In this document: positions 53,552 to 62,484 of the stretch, piece by piece
How positions within the stretch are numbered: the stretch's first letter is position 1
Layout of the letters: every line of letters begins with the position of its first letter
From: Moanibacter sp965226025
GTDB lineage: Bacteria; Verrucomicrobiota; Verrucomicrobiia; Opitutales; UBA2987
Length of the DNA: 64,000 nt
Direction: 5' to 3'
Assembly: GCA_965226025.1 (NCBI GenBank)
Contig: CBDDCD010000003.1
Span: 1,116,001 to 1,180,000 of the forward strand
Made by a program: the position numbers and the translations under genes
The notes under the pieces: model-generated
The model's input: the letters and a program-made list of their open reading frames with translations, nothing else
The model's database searches: none
What the model was told of the DNA's origin: nothing

Positions 53552-54651
53552 ATTGCGCATAACGGCTTAGATGATACCGCAGAGTTTTCGGAGGGTTTCG
53601 TTCCCCGTTGCCCATTCCTGAAACTTGCTTTCCACCCGGTCGGAGACTTCATCGATACAGGCGAAGTATTGGTTGTGAATGCAGAGTCGACGGGTCAGTT
53701 TCCAGATCCGTTCAATGGGGTTGAGTTCCGGACTGTAAGGAGGCAGAAAGTCCTGCTCGAATACATCAGCGCATTCCTCGCGCCAGCTTTTATGCAGAAG
53801 CCCATGATGGTAGCGCGCATTGTCTGAGATGAGTACCGTTTTCCCGGGTGAACGGCTTGTCCGTTGTCTCAAAAGCTTCAAGAATCCCCAGAAACTGTCA
53901 GCATTAAAGCGGTCCTCTTCTCTGGCATAGATAAACTTGCCGTCGCGCAAACGGACCGCGCCGAAGTAACCGACTTTCTCGCGCGTGGGCGCATGCATTA
54001 AGATCGGCTCCTTCACCTCTGGAGGCACCCACATGCGGCAACGCGAACCGTACTGTTGGAAATGCACTTCATCTAAAGACCAAAGATCTATCTCAGGGTC
54101 CTTTGCTAGTCGACGGAGTTTTTTTATGCGCCTGTTGTGCCACCGGATCGGCCCGCGCAAGGACCGGACGAGGTTTGCGCTGGCGAAAGTCCAACTGTCG
54201 GAAGAGGCGCTGACATTGCCGTACGCTCAGCTCAATCTGCCAGTTCTCTTTAAGCCACCGAGACAGCGTCTTGCCGTCCCACAGGTTAACCGCCATACCG
54301 TGTTCGCGGGGACTCTCCCGAAGAATCCCATCCAACTGCTTCAGTTCCCTTTCACTCAGACGCGAGGGTCGGCCCCGCCCTGGGCTTTCGGCCAGACCGC
54401 TCAGCCCGTCCTGATTAAGACGTTGCACCCAATACTGCACCGTGCGCGGACTGTCGCCAAGATAACCGGCCACCTGATGGGCGCTCAACCCTTGGGCCAC
54501 CAATAAGACGCCATGGAGGCGATGGTCGTAACGAGATTGCTCGCGACGACGAATTTCATCTTGTAAAACCAAGATCATTTCCTCGGAATCTATGATAGTT
54601 AATGCACGCATAACAAAGAAAGGACATAACACCATCTCTCGTATGCGCAAT
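53552..54651 (-). mobile_element. IS630-family insertion sequence
   Basis: 1100 bp bounded by ATTGCGCATAACGG (53552) and CGTATGCGCAAT (ending 54651), which are inverted copies. It is flanked by TA on both sides (53550-53551, 54652-53), the IS630/mariner target duplication. It contains a two-frame transposase gene. Confidence 0.88.
53567..54611 (-). CDS. IS630-family transposase in two overlapping frames
   Basis: Frame A runs from ATG 54611 (MRALTIIDSEEM) to 54093 and holds the paired helix-turn-helix DNA-binding region (LSAHQVAGYLGDSPRTVQYW in pieces, ESPGRGRPSRLSE). Frame B (to 53567) holds the DDE domain: Asp in SLDEVHFQQYGSR, Asp in LISDNARYHH and Glu in PYSPELNPIERIW. Frame B is +1 (or -2) relative to A, and they overlap at an A7 run (T7 at 54119-54125), so slippage at the A7 would give a 347-residue protein of normal IS630 length. 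Whether this is programmed or a mutation cannot be told from one copy. Confidence 0.82.
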
Positions 54652-55205
54652 TAAATTTGTCGTTATGTATAGCTGACAAATTTCAATCTCAGTATCGGGT
54701 TTGCCAGCTTTTTCGTGCTGCGTTTGGGAAAATTGGACAAGCAGGTGGGAACAGTCAGCGAGGAAGTCGTCGGTTCGACTTGTGAGCGATTAAGATCAAA
54801 CGCGAGTCTGAGGTGACCGTTAGAACTGTGCCGAAATAGGAAAGTCATCGAAGGAGAGGTAATCTCTCATATCGAGGGGGATTCCAAGTTGTGTTTACTG
54901 CATCTATTGTCGATCGATGATAGTGAGACGAAAATCCTGTGCGTAAACTCGGGTTTTTTGTTTTCTGCTCATAACATAGGTATGGCTGTCACTCTTATAC
55001 TGGATGGGATCTCCTGAGCCCAACTGCTCGACTGAGCAGACTCGTTCTCTCGGTGTGGCCATATCTGTCCGAGTTGTAGAAGTCCTTGTTGATTCTGCTA
55101 CTTTATATCAACTTCGAATTGTACCGGTGTAAGTTATCGCAGAGAGGGTGAGAAGAGTTTCCATTCGGCGGCGTCTTCGCATCACCTCTTTGGGTGATTA
55201 TCCGA
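54652..55205. other. Gap with no recognised gene
   Basis: No family resemblance in any open frame. GTAGAAGTCC...GATTCTGCTAC near 55076-55101 is a diverged hairpin like that at 28121. GGGTTTTTTGTTTTCTGCTC near 54952-54971 is T-rich. Nothing else was recognised. Confidence 0.4.
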
Positions 55206-56341
55206 TCAATCGACCCGATTTTCTTCGATATATTCCCAGTTAATGTCCCAACCCAGACCTGGACGGTCGGGGACGTGGACGAATCCGTTTTCGTCCATCG
55301 GATCGATCAGTTGGTTGAGCCAGGGAGCGGGTTGTTCGTAATCGATAAAGGGGTGGAGGAGTCCGCGCTCGTAGAATTCCCCGTTTTTCATGGCACAAAG
55401 GGAGTGGAGATTGGCGGCGCCTCCACCGTGAATTTCACAACGCATGCCGAATGACTCGCAGAGGTGGACGGTTTTCATCAGGGGGGTGATCCCTCCGACG
55501 TCACCGACGCCCGCCCGTGAGATATCACAGGCGTTGTTTTTTATCCACTCGGCACGGACGTACATTTTTCCTTCGCAGGTTTCGGGTCCGCAGATGGAGA
55601 GGGAAGTCTGCGATGTCAGCCAGATGTAGGAGGACATGCTGTGTTCGTCCATCGGCTCCTCCATCCAATAGTAGTCGAGTTTCTCGAGGCCTTTGGCGAG
55701 GAGGAGGGCGGCCTCGCGGTCGTAATAGTGGTAGGGGTCGAGCATCAAAGGCACTTTGGGTCCGACCGCATCGCGAACGGCGGCACAGGCTTCGATGTCG
55801 CGTCTGGGATTGGGAGCGCCCTGGCAAGGCGGTTGCCAGGTGTGGAGCTTGAAGGAGGGATATCCGCGGTCCATGGCCCACTTTGCGAATTTCGCGTAGT
55901 CATTTGGGGTGGCCAGCCCCTTGTTGAGATCGTCGCCACACATGGTGCTGGCGTAGGCCGGCACTTTATCCCGGTAGCCGCCGAGGAGTTTGTAGACCGG
56001 CTGCCCAAGGGCGTTTCCGGCGAGGTCCCAGAGGGCGCAATCGACGGAACAGAGGACGCGATCGGTCATGGTCCCACTGTTGATGCGCTGGCGTTCGTTC
56101 AAGTCATACCAGATCTCTTCGCGAAGGAGAGGGTCTTTGCCGACGATGGCGGGTTTGACGACGTTCTCGATGACCGATGAATCGGCGCCGAACCAATAGC
56201 CCTCGGCTCCGTCGTCACTGATGATCTTGAGCAGGGTTTCGGTGGTGTCATGTTCGGGACCAGGTGGGCGTGCCCATCGGTGTCCGAGATTTTGTTGCTG
56301 GTGTATTTGAAAGTGGTGGTCTGGACGTCGCTGATTTTCAT
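55206..56341 (-). pseudogene. Enolase-superfamily (MR/MLE) gene with 5' frameshift
   Basis: The main frame has family motifs: SFKLHTWQPP (Lys/His), PLMLDPYHYYD (metal Asp), YWMEEPMDEHS (Glu), CGPETCEGK (Glu) and GMRCEIHGGGAAN (His). Its natural beginning, MKISDVQTTTFKYTSNKISD, lies in another frame from ATG 56341. The two join near 56255-56268 (HAH[L]VP then EHDTTETLL) if one base is restored, giving 378 residues, the family's normal length. This is a one-base deletion or sequencing error. It is divergent from the enolase-type gene at 56852. Confidence 0.8.
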
Positions 56342-56448
56342 GTAGGATGTTGGTAGTCTGTTTCGGGGGAGGTTGCCAAGATCTAATCGGAAATGAGTAA
56401 CCGCGGGTTCGAGAAAACCGCGGAGTCATTGAAGAGAATTGTCCCAAT

Positions 56449-56529
56449 GGATTAGGAAAACAACGGATTCGGCGAGCTCACCGTAGGCGGATTGGGACCA
56501 GAGGAATTATCCGTTGTTTTCTCAATCCG
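56449..56529. repeat. Inverted repeat around GGAAAACAACGGAT
   Basis: GGATTAGGAAAACAACGGAT (56449-56468) is inverted as ATCCGTTGTTTTCTCAATCC at 56508-56527 with one mismatch. It lies between the two divergent enolase-type genes. Confidence 0.6.
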
Positions 56530-56641
56530 ATGGGACTTCCTCTTGCAGACAGTGGAGAGAAAAGTTCCTCAAGGATGCGACAGAACTCATCGCTCGTGGC
56601 TTCGGAAATTCAAGGTGTACTGGCAATCGCTCTCGTTCATT

Positions 56642-56750
56642 CCCCCCATTCCTCACGGGCGGGCGCGCCCGCCCGTGAGGAATGGGGGGAAGGGGTCGGT
56701 CGCACTGTTTAGCAAAGAACCCTAATGATCCCCGGCGCAAGGCCGGGGGA
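56642..56750. repeat. Large palindromic element D (one-sided)
   Basis: The perfect 48-bp palindrome 56642-56689 (arms of 24) has a core unrelated to elements A-C. It is followed by the right outer arm TAGCAAAGAACCCTAA...CCCCGGCGCAAGGCCGGGGG (56710-56750), as in elements A-C. The left outer arm is missing. It ends about 100 bp before the ATG at 56852. Confidence 0.82.
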
Positions 56751-56851
56751 TTTCCGGCACCGCTGACGCGAAACAGATGAACGAGTTATTCTGCGCCGTC
56801 TTTGACGATTCGGGATATCTATGCTACAAGCGCCGTGATGAATTTTGAACT

Positions 56852-57988
56852 ATGAAAATCACTCGATTTGATGTCACGCCGCTGGTGCAGAGAGGTCTGC
56901 TACTCAGGGTCTACACTGACAATGGGCTGGTGGGGTATGGGGCTCCGATGAATTACGAACATGGACGAACGGTGGAGCGTGCGATACTCGACATGTCGGA
57001 GTATCTGATTGGTCGAGATCCGCGCCAGATTGAGGATCATTGGCAGACGCTCTTCCGCTCCAGCTACAGTCGCCAGATGCCAATTCTACTCTCCGCCTTG
57101 AGCGGCATCGAGATGGCCTGTTTGGATATTTTGGGGAAATTGTTAGACTCTCCGGTCTGGCGACTGTTGGGCGGATCGTGTCGAGATCGTATCCGTGTCT
57201 ACGGTGGGTTGAGTGATGCGAGGACTCCTGAAAAGGCGGCGGAGAGCGCGCGCCAAGCGGTGGAGCGGGGATTTACCGCGGTTAAGACCAGTCCCTTTCC
57301 TGAGCCGGTTCGCCTCCTTGAATCACCTGCCGGCGTGGAGAGGATCGTAGCCCGTATTGCCGCGATCAGGGATGCGGTTGGGTCCGACGTCGATATTGGT
57401 CTGGACTTTCACCGGGGAGCGACGCCGGCCATGGCCAAGATCGTAATCAAGGAGCTGGAGTATTTAAAACCTTTTTTCATCGAAGAACCTACCAAAATGA
57501 TCCCCGGAAGCGTAGAGGCACTGAAAGAGGTGGCCCAATCGACGCACATCCCAATAGCCACGGGCGAGCGCAGCACGACTCGTTGGGGCTTCTACGATAT
57601 CTGCCACCAGCGCGCGGCCGCCATTCTACAGCCTGATATTCGCCACTGCGGCGGTATCTTAGAGATGAAGAAAATCGCCAACCTGGCGGAGATTCACGAA
57701 ATATTGGTCGCTCCTCATTCGGCGGCGGATCCCGTGGGCCTGGTCGCTTCGATACATGCCATGGCAGGTACGCCCAACTTCCTTATTCACGAATTTGGCG
57801 GAGGCACAGGTGAAGGGTTGCTCAAGCAGCCTCTGCATTTCAAAGACGGGTTTGTCGACTTGCCGGAGGGTCCGGGATTGGGAATCGAGATCGATGACGA
57901 GGGACTCAAGGAGAACACCTTTACCGGGGAATGGAAGCAGCGGGTGATGCGCAGGCATCCGGAGGATGGAAGCTTTTCGGATTTCTAA
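56852..57988 (+). CDS. Galactonate dehydratase-like enolase-superfamily protein
   Basis: A 378-residue MR/MLE protein in the DgoD-like group. GLDFHRGATPAMA gives Asp and the partner His, FFIEEPTKMIPG gives Glu and IATGERSTTR gives Glu. The base His is in LVAPHSAADPVG (about residue 290). EGPGLGIEIDDEGLKE is the typical ending. It should dehydrate a sugar acid to a 2-keto-3-deoxy acid. ATG at 56852 in a leader occupied by element D. Monocistronic as far as visible. Confidence 0.85.
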   Translation: MKITRFDVTPLVQRGLLLRVYTDNGLVGYGAPMNYEHGRTVERAILDMSEYLIGRDPRQIEDHWQTLFRSSYSRQMPILLSALSGIEMACLDILGKLLDSPVWRLLGGSCRDRIRVYGGLSDARTPEKAAESARQAVERGFTAVKTSPFPEPVRLLESPAGVERIVARIAAIRDAVGSDVDIGLDFHRGATPAMAKIVIKELEYLKPFFIEEPTKMIPGSVEALKEVAQSTHIPIATGERSTTRWGFYDICHQRAAAILQPDIRHCGGILEMKKIANLAEIHEILVAPHSAADPVGLVASIHAMAGTPNFLIHEFGGGTGEGLLKQPLHFKDGFVDLPEGPGLGIEIDDEGLKENTFTGEWKQRVMRRHPEDGSFSDF

Positions 57989-58346
57989 GGATTTTGTCGG
58001 CAGGAATCTGTCGGCTGTTGCTTGCGGAGCTTTCGGCGTATCTCAGCCGATTTCTCCGTCTGGGCGATGGCGTTGGTTGCTGGTGCCATCGGCCAGCCGA
58101 CATTTTCCCAGTCCCGGCAAGCCGGGTGGGGGGGAGTAATGGGCGTGGCCTCCGGACGCGCCGCGGATCGAATTTGAATCACGATTAAGATTCACGATGG
58201 GAGATGAGCTCGCCGAGCACTCTCTTGTCGTACACCCAATCGTGATCTCCAGTCGAGCGCGCCAAGAACGATCTTAGATCACGATTTTGATCACGACCGG
58301 AGATGAACTGTCAGATTACTCTCCCGTCGTGACTCTTAATCGTGAT
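57989..58346. repeat. Gene-free gap with TCACGATTAAGATTCACGA repeats
   Basis: GAATCTGTCGGCTG at 58010 and GGGCGTGGCCTCCGGACGCG at 58141 are single arms of families seen elsewhere. ATCACGATTAAGATTCACGA (58179-58198) is inverted as TCGTGACTCTTAATCGTGAT at 58327-58346, enclosing further GATCACGATTTTGATCACGA near 58275. The array abuts the GH32-like stop codon at 58347. Confidence 0.65.
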
Positions 58347-59927
58347 CTAATGTCGAAAACTCACGAGAGTGCTGATCGACCCGTAGATATCCTCCATCTG
58401 CCAGATATCAAGGGATCTCAATTCGCACTCTTGTCCTTGGGAGCGGAGGGAGACACCGAGGCTGTCTGGTCTTTCGGGATAGACGCGCGCGGCGACGCAT
58501 TGACGACCGTTGACGAATACTTCCACCACGCTTCGGTCGACGAAAACACGCAGCTCGAGGAGCTCGTTCTCCTCCATTTGGATTTGAGCAGTCTCCGGGA
58601 TGCGGGAAAGAACATCCGGGGCGGTGGAGGAGTAGGAAGTGTCGAGAGAGATTAGGCTGGCAATGGTACCCGACCGATAGACGGTGTCGCGGTAGCCTCT
58701 GTTCTTGAAAAAGGAGATCCGGGTGTACTCCTCCCGATTGGGGGACCGCAGGACATTGAGCTCGACCATCGGTGAGTCCTTGGGATCAATTTCAGCGATC
58801 AGTTCGATGGCGTTTCCGCTCACGCCTTCGAGGACTGTTTCCTGGTTCGCCGGAATCGTCATGGCATCGATGTGTTGATGCGCGCGCCGAAGCGATTCGA
58901 CGTCGCCGGCGGGCTCAATGGAAATCGAGTCTTTTCCTGTAAGACGCAGTCGGCGGGGGAGGGTCATGATCTGATTCCAATCCTTGGTCGGCTTACCCGG
59001 ATTCATATTGAAAATAACGATGATATCGTCTCCGTCAGGGGTCGCGGATGGGGCGTGGACACCGGAGGGTCCATAGGGGCCGAAGTTAAACTTGGCGCCA
59101 TAGGTGACGACGAATTTGTCTCTCGCCTTGTCGTAGTCTCCTAGGAGATACTGGCCTCCGCTCCGGTGGCTGAAGAAGAGGAGCATGTGTCTGTCTCCGA
59201 TCGGCCAGAAATAAGGGCAAGCGCCATCGTCGCCGACCATGGTGTAGTGATCGTCCTCGACGAAGGGGTGGAGGTATTCCCAGTTTTCAAGGTCTTCCGA
59301 TCGAAGAAGGAAGTTCGCTCGAATCGGCTTGCCGGCCGGACCTTCCGGCTTTGTGCCGGCCGAGAGGGCGTAGTAAGCGCCGTCCTTTTTCCAGATACAG
59401 GGATCGAATATGCGGGGCGGCCAGTGAACGCCTTCCGGCATCCCGCTGGGGATTACAGCTTTGTTGGCGACCTTTTCCCAATTCAGAAGCAGTGGATCCC
59501 TCGAGATAGCGACCATGTTTCCGGCCGCGACTCCGTGGTAGTGGGCGATGACGCGGTCACCCTCGACAAGGGTGGCGCCTGAGAAGCACTTATCTTCCGG
59601 GTCTGGGTAGATGCAGTAGGGTAGGTCTCGCCAGTGGATGAGATCGTCGCTGACGGCGTGACCCCAGTGCTGGCGAGTGTCCTCCGGAGGGTAGGCTTGG
59701 TAGAACAAGTGCCAGCGACCCTGCCAGAAGCAGAGGCCGTTGGGGTCGTTGAGCAGGGCTTCAGGATTGACGTAATGGTAGATCGGGCGGAGGGGGTCGT
59801 CGGAGTAGGTCTTGCGCGACTCGATGAGGCGCTGCATGAGAGGGTTGGTTGCAAGCGCCGCCTCCTGTTCCTCCAGGGTGGTGGGAAAGGTGTAGAAAGG
59901 AACCTTTGATGTGTACTCTGTGGCCAT
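58347..59927 (-). CDS. GH32-like five-bladed propeller protein, altered catalytic motifs
   Basis: A 526-residue glycoside hydrolase family 32-like protein: propeller about 45-350, then a beta-sandwich about 380-510 (LRVFVDRSVVEVFVNGRQ is the classical GH32 sandwich signature). The nucleophile motif NDPNG is intact near residue 61, and FSGATL is present. The RDP motif reads FDP (RIFDPCIWKKDG), and the EC acid/base motif reads GAC (DDGACPYFWPIGD), so the usual catalytic Glu is absent at the expected place. It may be a divergent fructosidase-like or binding protein. No signal peptide; ATG at 59927. Confidence 0.8.
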   Translation of the reverse strand: MATEYTSKVPFYTFPTTLEEQEAALATNPLMQRLIESRKTYSDDPLRPIYHYVNPEALLNDPNGLCFWQGRWHLFYQAYPPEDTRQHWGHAVSDDLIHWRDLPYCIYPDPEDKCFSGATLVEGDRVIAHYHGVAAGNMVAISRDPLLLNWEKVANKAVIPSGMPEGVHWPPRIFDPCIWKKDGAYYALSAGTKPEGPAGKPIRANFLLRSEDLENWEYLHPFVEDDHYTMVGDDGACPYFWPIGDRHMLLFFSHRSGGQYLLGDYDKARDKFVVTYGAKFNFGPYGPSGVHAPSATPDGDDIIVIFNMNPGKPTKDWNQIMTLPRRLRLTGKDSISIEPAGDVESLRRAHQHIDAMTIPANQETVLEGVSGNAIELIAEIDPKDSPMVELNVLRSPNREEYTRISFFKNRGYRDTVYRSGTIASLISLDTSYSSTAPDVLSRIPETAQIQMEENELLELRVFVDRSVVEVFVNGRQCVAARVYPERPDSLGVSLRSQGQECELRSLDIWQMEDIYGSISTLVSFRH

Positions 59928-60181
59928 AGGAATCTGTCGGTTGTGGATTTTCGAATTCGCGGAAGAGTTAACTGTTCAGGTACGTTTGTGGGTGGCGGCG
60001 GATCGCTCTACCGATAGCCTCCTGGAAATGCTTCGGAATTTGCGATCTAAAAAATGGCAGCTCGAATTCTGGCGTGACGTGGATAATTCAGATATATGTT
60101 GCGGGTGGCGCTGATGAGGTGGTTATGATTCGGAAGTGGAGGAGAGACGTATGTGGAGTTGGACGAAAAGGAAGCAGATAA

Positions 60182-61468
60182 ATGATCGAAGTCGATAGAG
60201 TAGACTCCAATTTCGAACGGGAACCACTGATCCGACCCTTTGGATTCAAGGGAGGTTATATGAGTGAGATCTGGCAGTCGGTGGCATGGCTGCGCTCAGC
60301 TGGAGGAAACGAAGGTCTGGGCCTGTGTACGCAGAATGTTCTGTGGTGCGACGAAGCGGTCTTTGCCGCTCACTCCGAATCGGCCGGTAATGCGCTGATG
60401 TACGCAGTGAGCGAGCGGGCGCTTCAGATGATCGCTGGTCAGCAGTTTGAATCGCCGATTCATCTTCAAGAGGAGATCCTCGAAGAGCTCTATGGCTACG
60501 CTCAGAAAGTAACAGCTCATCCCGATTTGCGCATGACCTTTGTCCTCAATGCTCTGGTCGGGGTGGACAACGCTGTCTGGATGCTTTACGCCCGAGAGAC
60601 CGGTCGCAGCCGTTTTGACGATCTGATACCTGAGTCTTTCCGGCCTGCCCTTTCGCACCGCAACGAACGCGTCGCGAGCATTCCGCTGATGGCTTACCAG
60701 ATCCCGGTATCGGAAATTGTGGAGGCTTTGGATGAGGGTTATTTCTTCATGAAGATCAAGATCGGGCAGCCCGGATCCCAGGAAGAGATGCTTCAGAAAG
60801 ACAGGGAGCGCCTGAGTTCGATCCACCAAGCCATCTGCGACCGCCGGACTCCGCATACGGAAGATGGACGCATCCCCTACTATCTCGATGCCAACGGGCG
60901 CTATGAAGAAAAGGAGACTCTTTTGCGGCTCTTGGAGCATGCGAAGAATATCGGAGCCCTTGATCAAATAGCGGTGATCGAGGAACCGTTTCCAGAAGAG
61001 GCGGATATTGACGTGCATGACATCGAGGTTCGGTTGGCCGCGGATGAGAGCGCTCACACGGACAAGGACGCGCTCGAGCGCATTCAGATGGGCTACAGTG
61101 CCATCGCCCTCAAAGCCATTGCGAAGACCATGAGCATGACCATGAAGATCGCTCAGCTCGCTCACGAAGAGAACGTTCCGTGCTTCTGTGCGGACCTTAC
61201 GGTGAACCCGATTCTGGTTGAGTGGAACAAGGTGGTGGCGGCGCGCCTGGCGCCGTTTCCGGGGCTGGGTATGGGTCTACTGGAGACCAATGGGCATCAG
61301 AATTACCGCGAATGGGCGACCATGCGAAGTCGTCATCCCTATCCTGAGGCGGGTTGGGCGCAGACTATGGAGGGCGTCTTCAATCTAGGTGATGATTTCT
61401 TCGAGAAGAGCGGTGGGATTCTTGAAACACCGGCGCATTATCGCGATCTTGTGGGTCGGGAGATGTGA
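60182..61468 (+). CDS. Enolase-superfamily protein, muconate cycloisomerase/epimerase-like
   Basis: A 428-residue enolase-superfamily member of the MLE/dipeptide-epimerase type rather than the mandelate racemase type. FFMKIKIGQPG gives the KxK pair near residue 205, YYLDANGRYEE the metal Asp, IAVIEEPFPEE the Glu and LAADESAHTD the third ligand. IALKAIAKTMSMTMK provides the Lys on the opposite face. It is larger than usual, with insertions at about 130-160 and 225-240. It probably racemises or isomerises an acid. ATG at 60182 with AAAAGGAAG upstream. Confidence 0.82.
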   Translation: MIEVDRVDSNFEREPLIRPFGFKGGYMSEIWQSVAWLRSAGGNEGLGLCTQNVLWCDEAVFAAHSESAGNALMYAVSERALQMIAGQQFESPIHLQEEILEELYGYAQKVTAHPDLRMTFVLNALVGVDNAVWMLYARETGRSRFDDLIPESFRPALSHRNERVASIPLMAYQIPVSEIVEALDEGYFFMKIKIGQPGSQEEMLQKDRERLSSIHQAICDRRTPHTEDGRIPYYLDANGRYEEKETLLRLLEHAKNIGALDQIAVIEEPFPEEADIDVHDIEVRLAADESAHTDKDALERIQMGYSAIALKAIAKTMSMTMKIAQLAHEENVPCFCADLTVNPILVEWNKVVAARLAPFPGLGMGLLETNGHQNYREWATMRSRHPYPEAGWAQTMEGVFNLGDDFFEKSGGILETPAHYRDLVGREM

Positions 61469-61527
61469 GGGGGAGAGATGCGAGATGTAGGATGCGAGAT
61501 GCACTTCGAGTTCCTCCTAGGTAGGGC

Positions 61528-61615
61528 AACCCACCCCTGTCCCCTCCGAGGAGGGGAACCAAAAAACCGACTCCCGTTAGGAAATCCCCTCCTCGGAGGG
61601 GCTGGGGGTGGGTTG
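61528..61615. repeat. Inverted repeat AACCCACCCCTGTCCCCTCC family
   Basis: Thirty-base arms at 61528-61557 and about 61586-61615 are inverted copies with few mismatches. Half copies occur at 44421-44485, 45898-45927, 49333-49371 and 51920-51949. Confidence 0.8.
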
Positions 61616-61618
61616 TTC

Positions 61619-61803
61619 TTCGTCCTTGGTTCTCTTTTTCGACTGGTTCTACGAGGAGCTGAGCGAGACCGAACGCGATATGATCGTGCACGCGCTGGAA
61701 TGGCGCATCGACCACACGATGAACAATTTCTGCCGGCGCGGGGACCCGCATAACACGAAGCCGGGGACGAATGAAGGCGCCCCATACGGCAGTTCGAAGT
61801 TTA
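61619..61803 (+). pseudogene. Possible fragment of a heparinase II/III-like gene
   Basis: The frame reading LVLFFDWFYEELSETERDMI followed by VHALEWRIDHTMNNF and RGDPHNTKPG resembles the (W/F)LYD-L-E-ER segment of the alpha/alpha toroid of heparinase II/III and alginate-lyase-like proteins. It has no start of its own and begins directly after a repeat element, so it looks like a residue of a deleted gene. Identification rests on a short motif only. Confidence 0.4.
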
Positions 61804-62349
61804 ATCACGTTTCGCCTTAACCCGATGAGCGATCGGGGTTAACTCCTTGGCACGGGCGCGACACGATTCGGCAGCTTCCAGCCGCCCCAATGCTTCGAGC
61901 GCTTTCGCCTTGTTGTGCAGCGCTCCCCGGTGATTCGAGTTACAGTTCAGCGCCTTGTCCGCCGAGGCGAGAGCCAGTTCGGGTCGTTTTGTCCGATTAA
62001 ACACCGTCGCGCGGCTGCAGTAAACATAGGCACTGTTCGGCCGAAGCGCGAGAGACCGCTCATAGCACTCCAAAGCTTCCTCGTACCTTTCCATGTTCAA
62101 CAGGAGTGTGCCGCGATTCGCCCAGACGATAGCGACAGTTGCATCCAAAGCGACAGAGCGGTTGTAGGCCGCAAGGGCCTCGGGCTTTTTCCCTTCCTCA
62201 GCTAGGACCAGCGCCATCTCGTACCATTCTGTCGCCGTAAACTCCTGCTCTTCTCCAGCCGCCCACCCACCGCCGCAAAGCAGAATGGTAGCGAGGCAGG
62301 AGAGAAGGGCGTGTCTGGTTCTCTGTCGGAAGCTGGGGGAATAAAGCAT
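61801..62349 (-). CDS. Secreted TPR-repeat protein
   Basis: A 182-residue protein with a probable signal peptide (HALLSCLATILLCGGGWAAG after a basic start, MLYSPSFRQRTRH). About three tetratricopeptide repeats follow: WYEMALVLAEEGKKPEALAAY, AIVWANRGTLLLNMERYEEA and AYVYCSRATVFNRTKRPELA, each continuing in the usual 34-residue way (first residues quoted). It is likely a periplasmic or membrane-anchored protein-protein interaction module. ATG at 62349; the frame extends upstream but only the part from here looks genuine. Function unknown. Confidence 0.75.
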   Translation of the reverse strand: MLYSPSFRQRTRHALLSCLATILLCGGGWAAGEEQEFTATEWYEMALVLAEEGKKPEALAAYNRSVALDATVAIVWANRGTLLLNMERYEEALECYERSLALRPNSAYVYCSRATVFNRTKRPELALASADKALNCNSNHRGALHNKAKALEALGRLEAAESCRARAKELTPIAHRVKAKRD

Positions 62350-62484
62350 GATACTGTCCTTGCCAACCCTTCTCAGACTAAGGACTAAGGGTTCTATTTT
62401 ACTCGTGAACCCCCGAAATGTAAAGCGAAGCGGTGGTAAGTTTCTTGCTGAAAAAAAAGATAGCTGAACGATAGTGCGAAAGAG

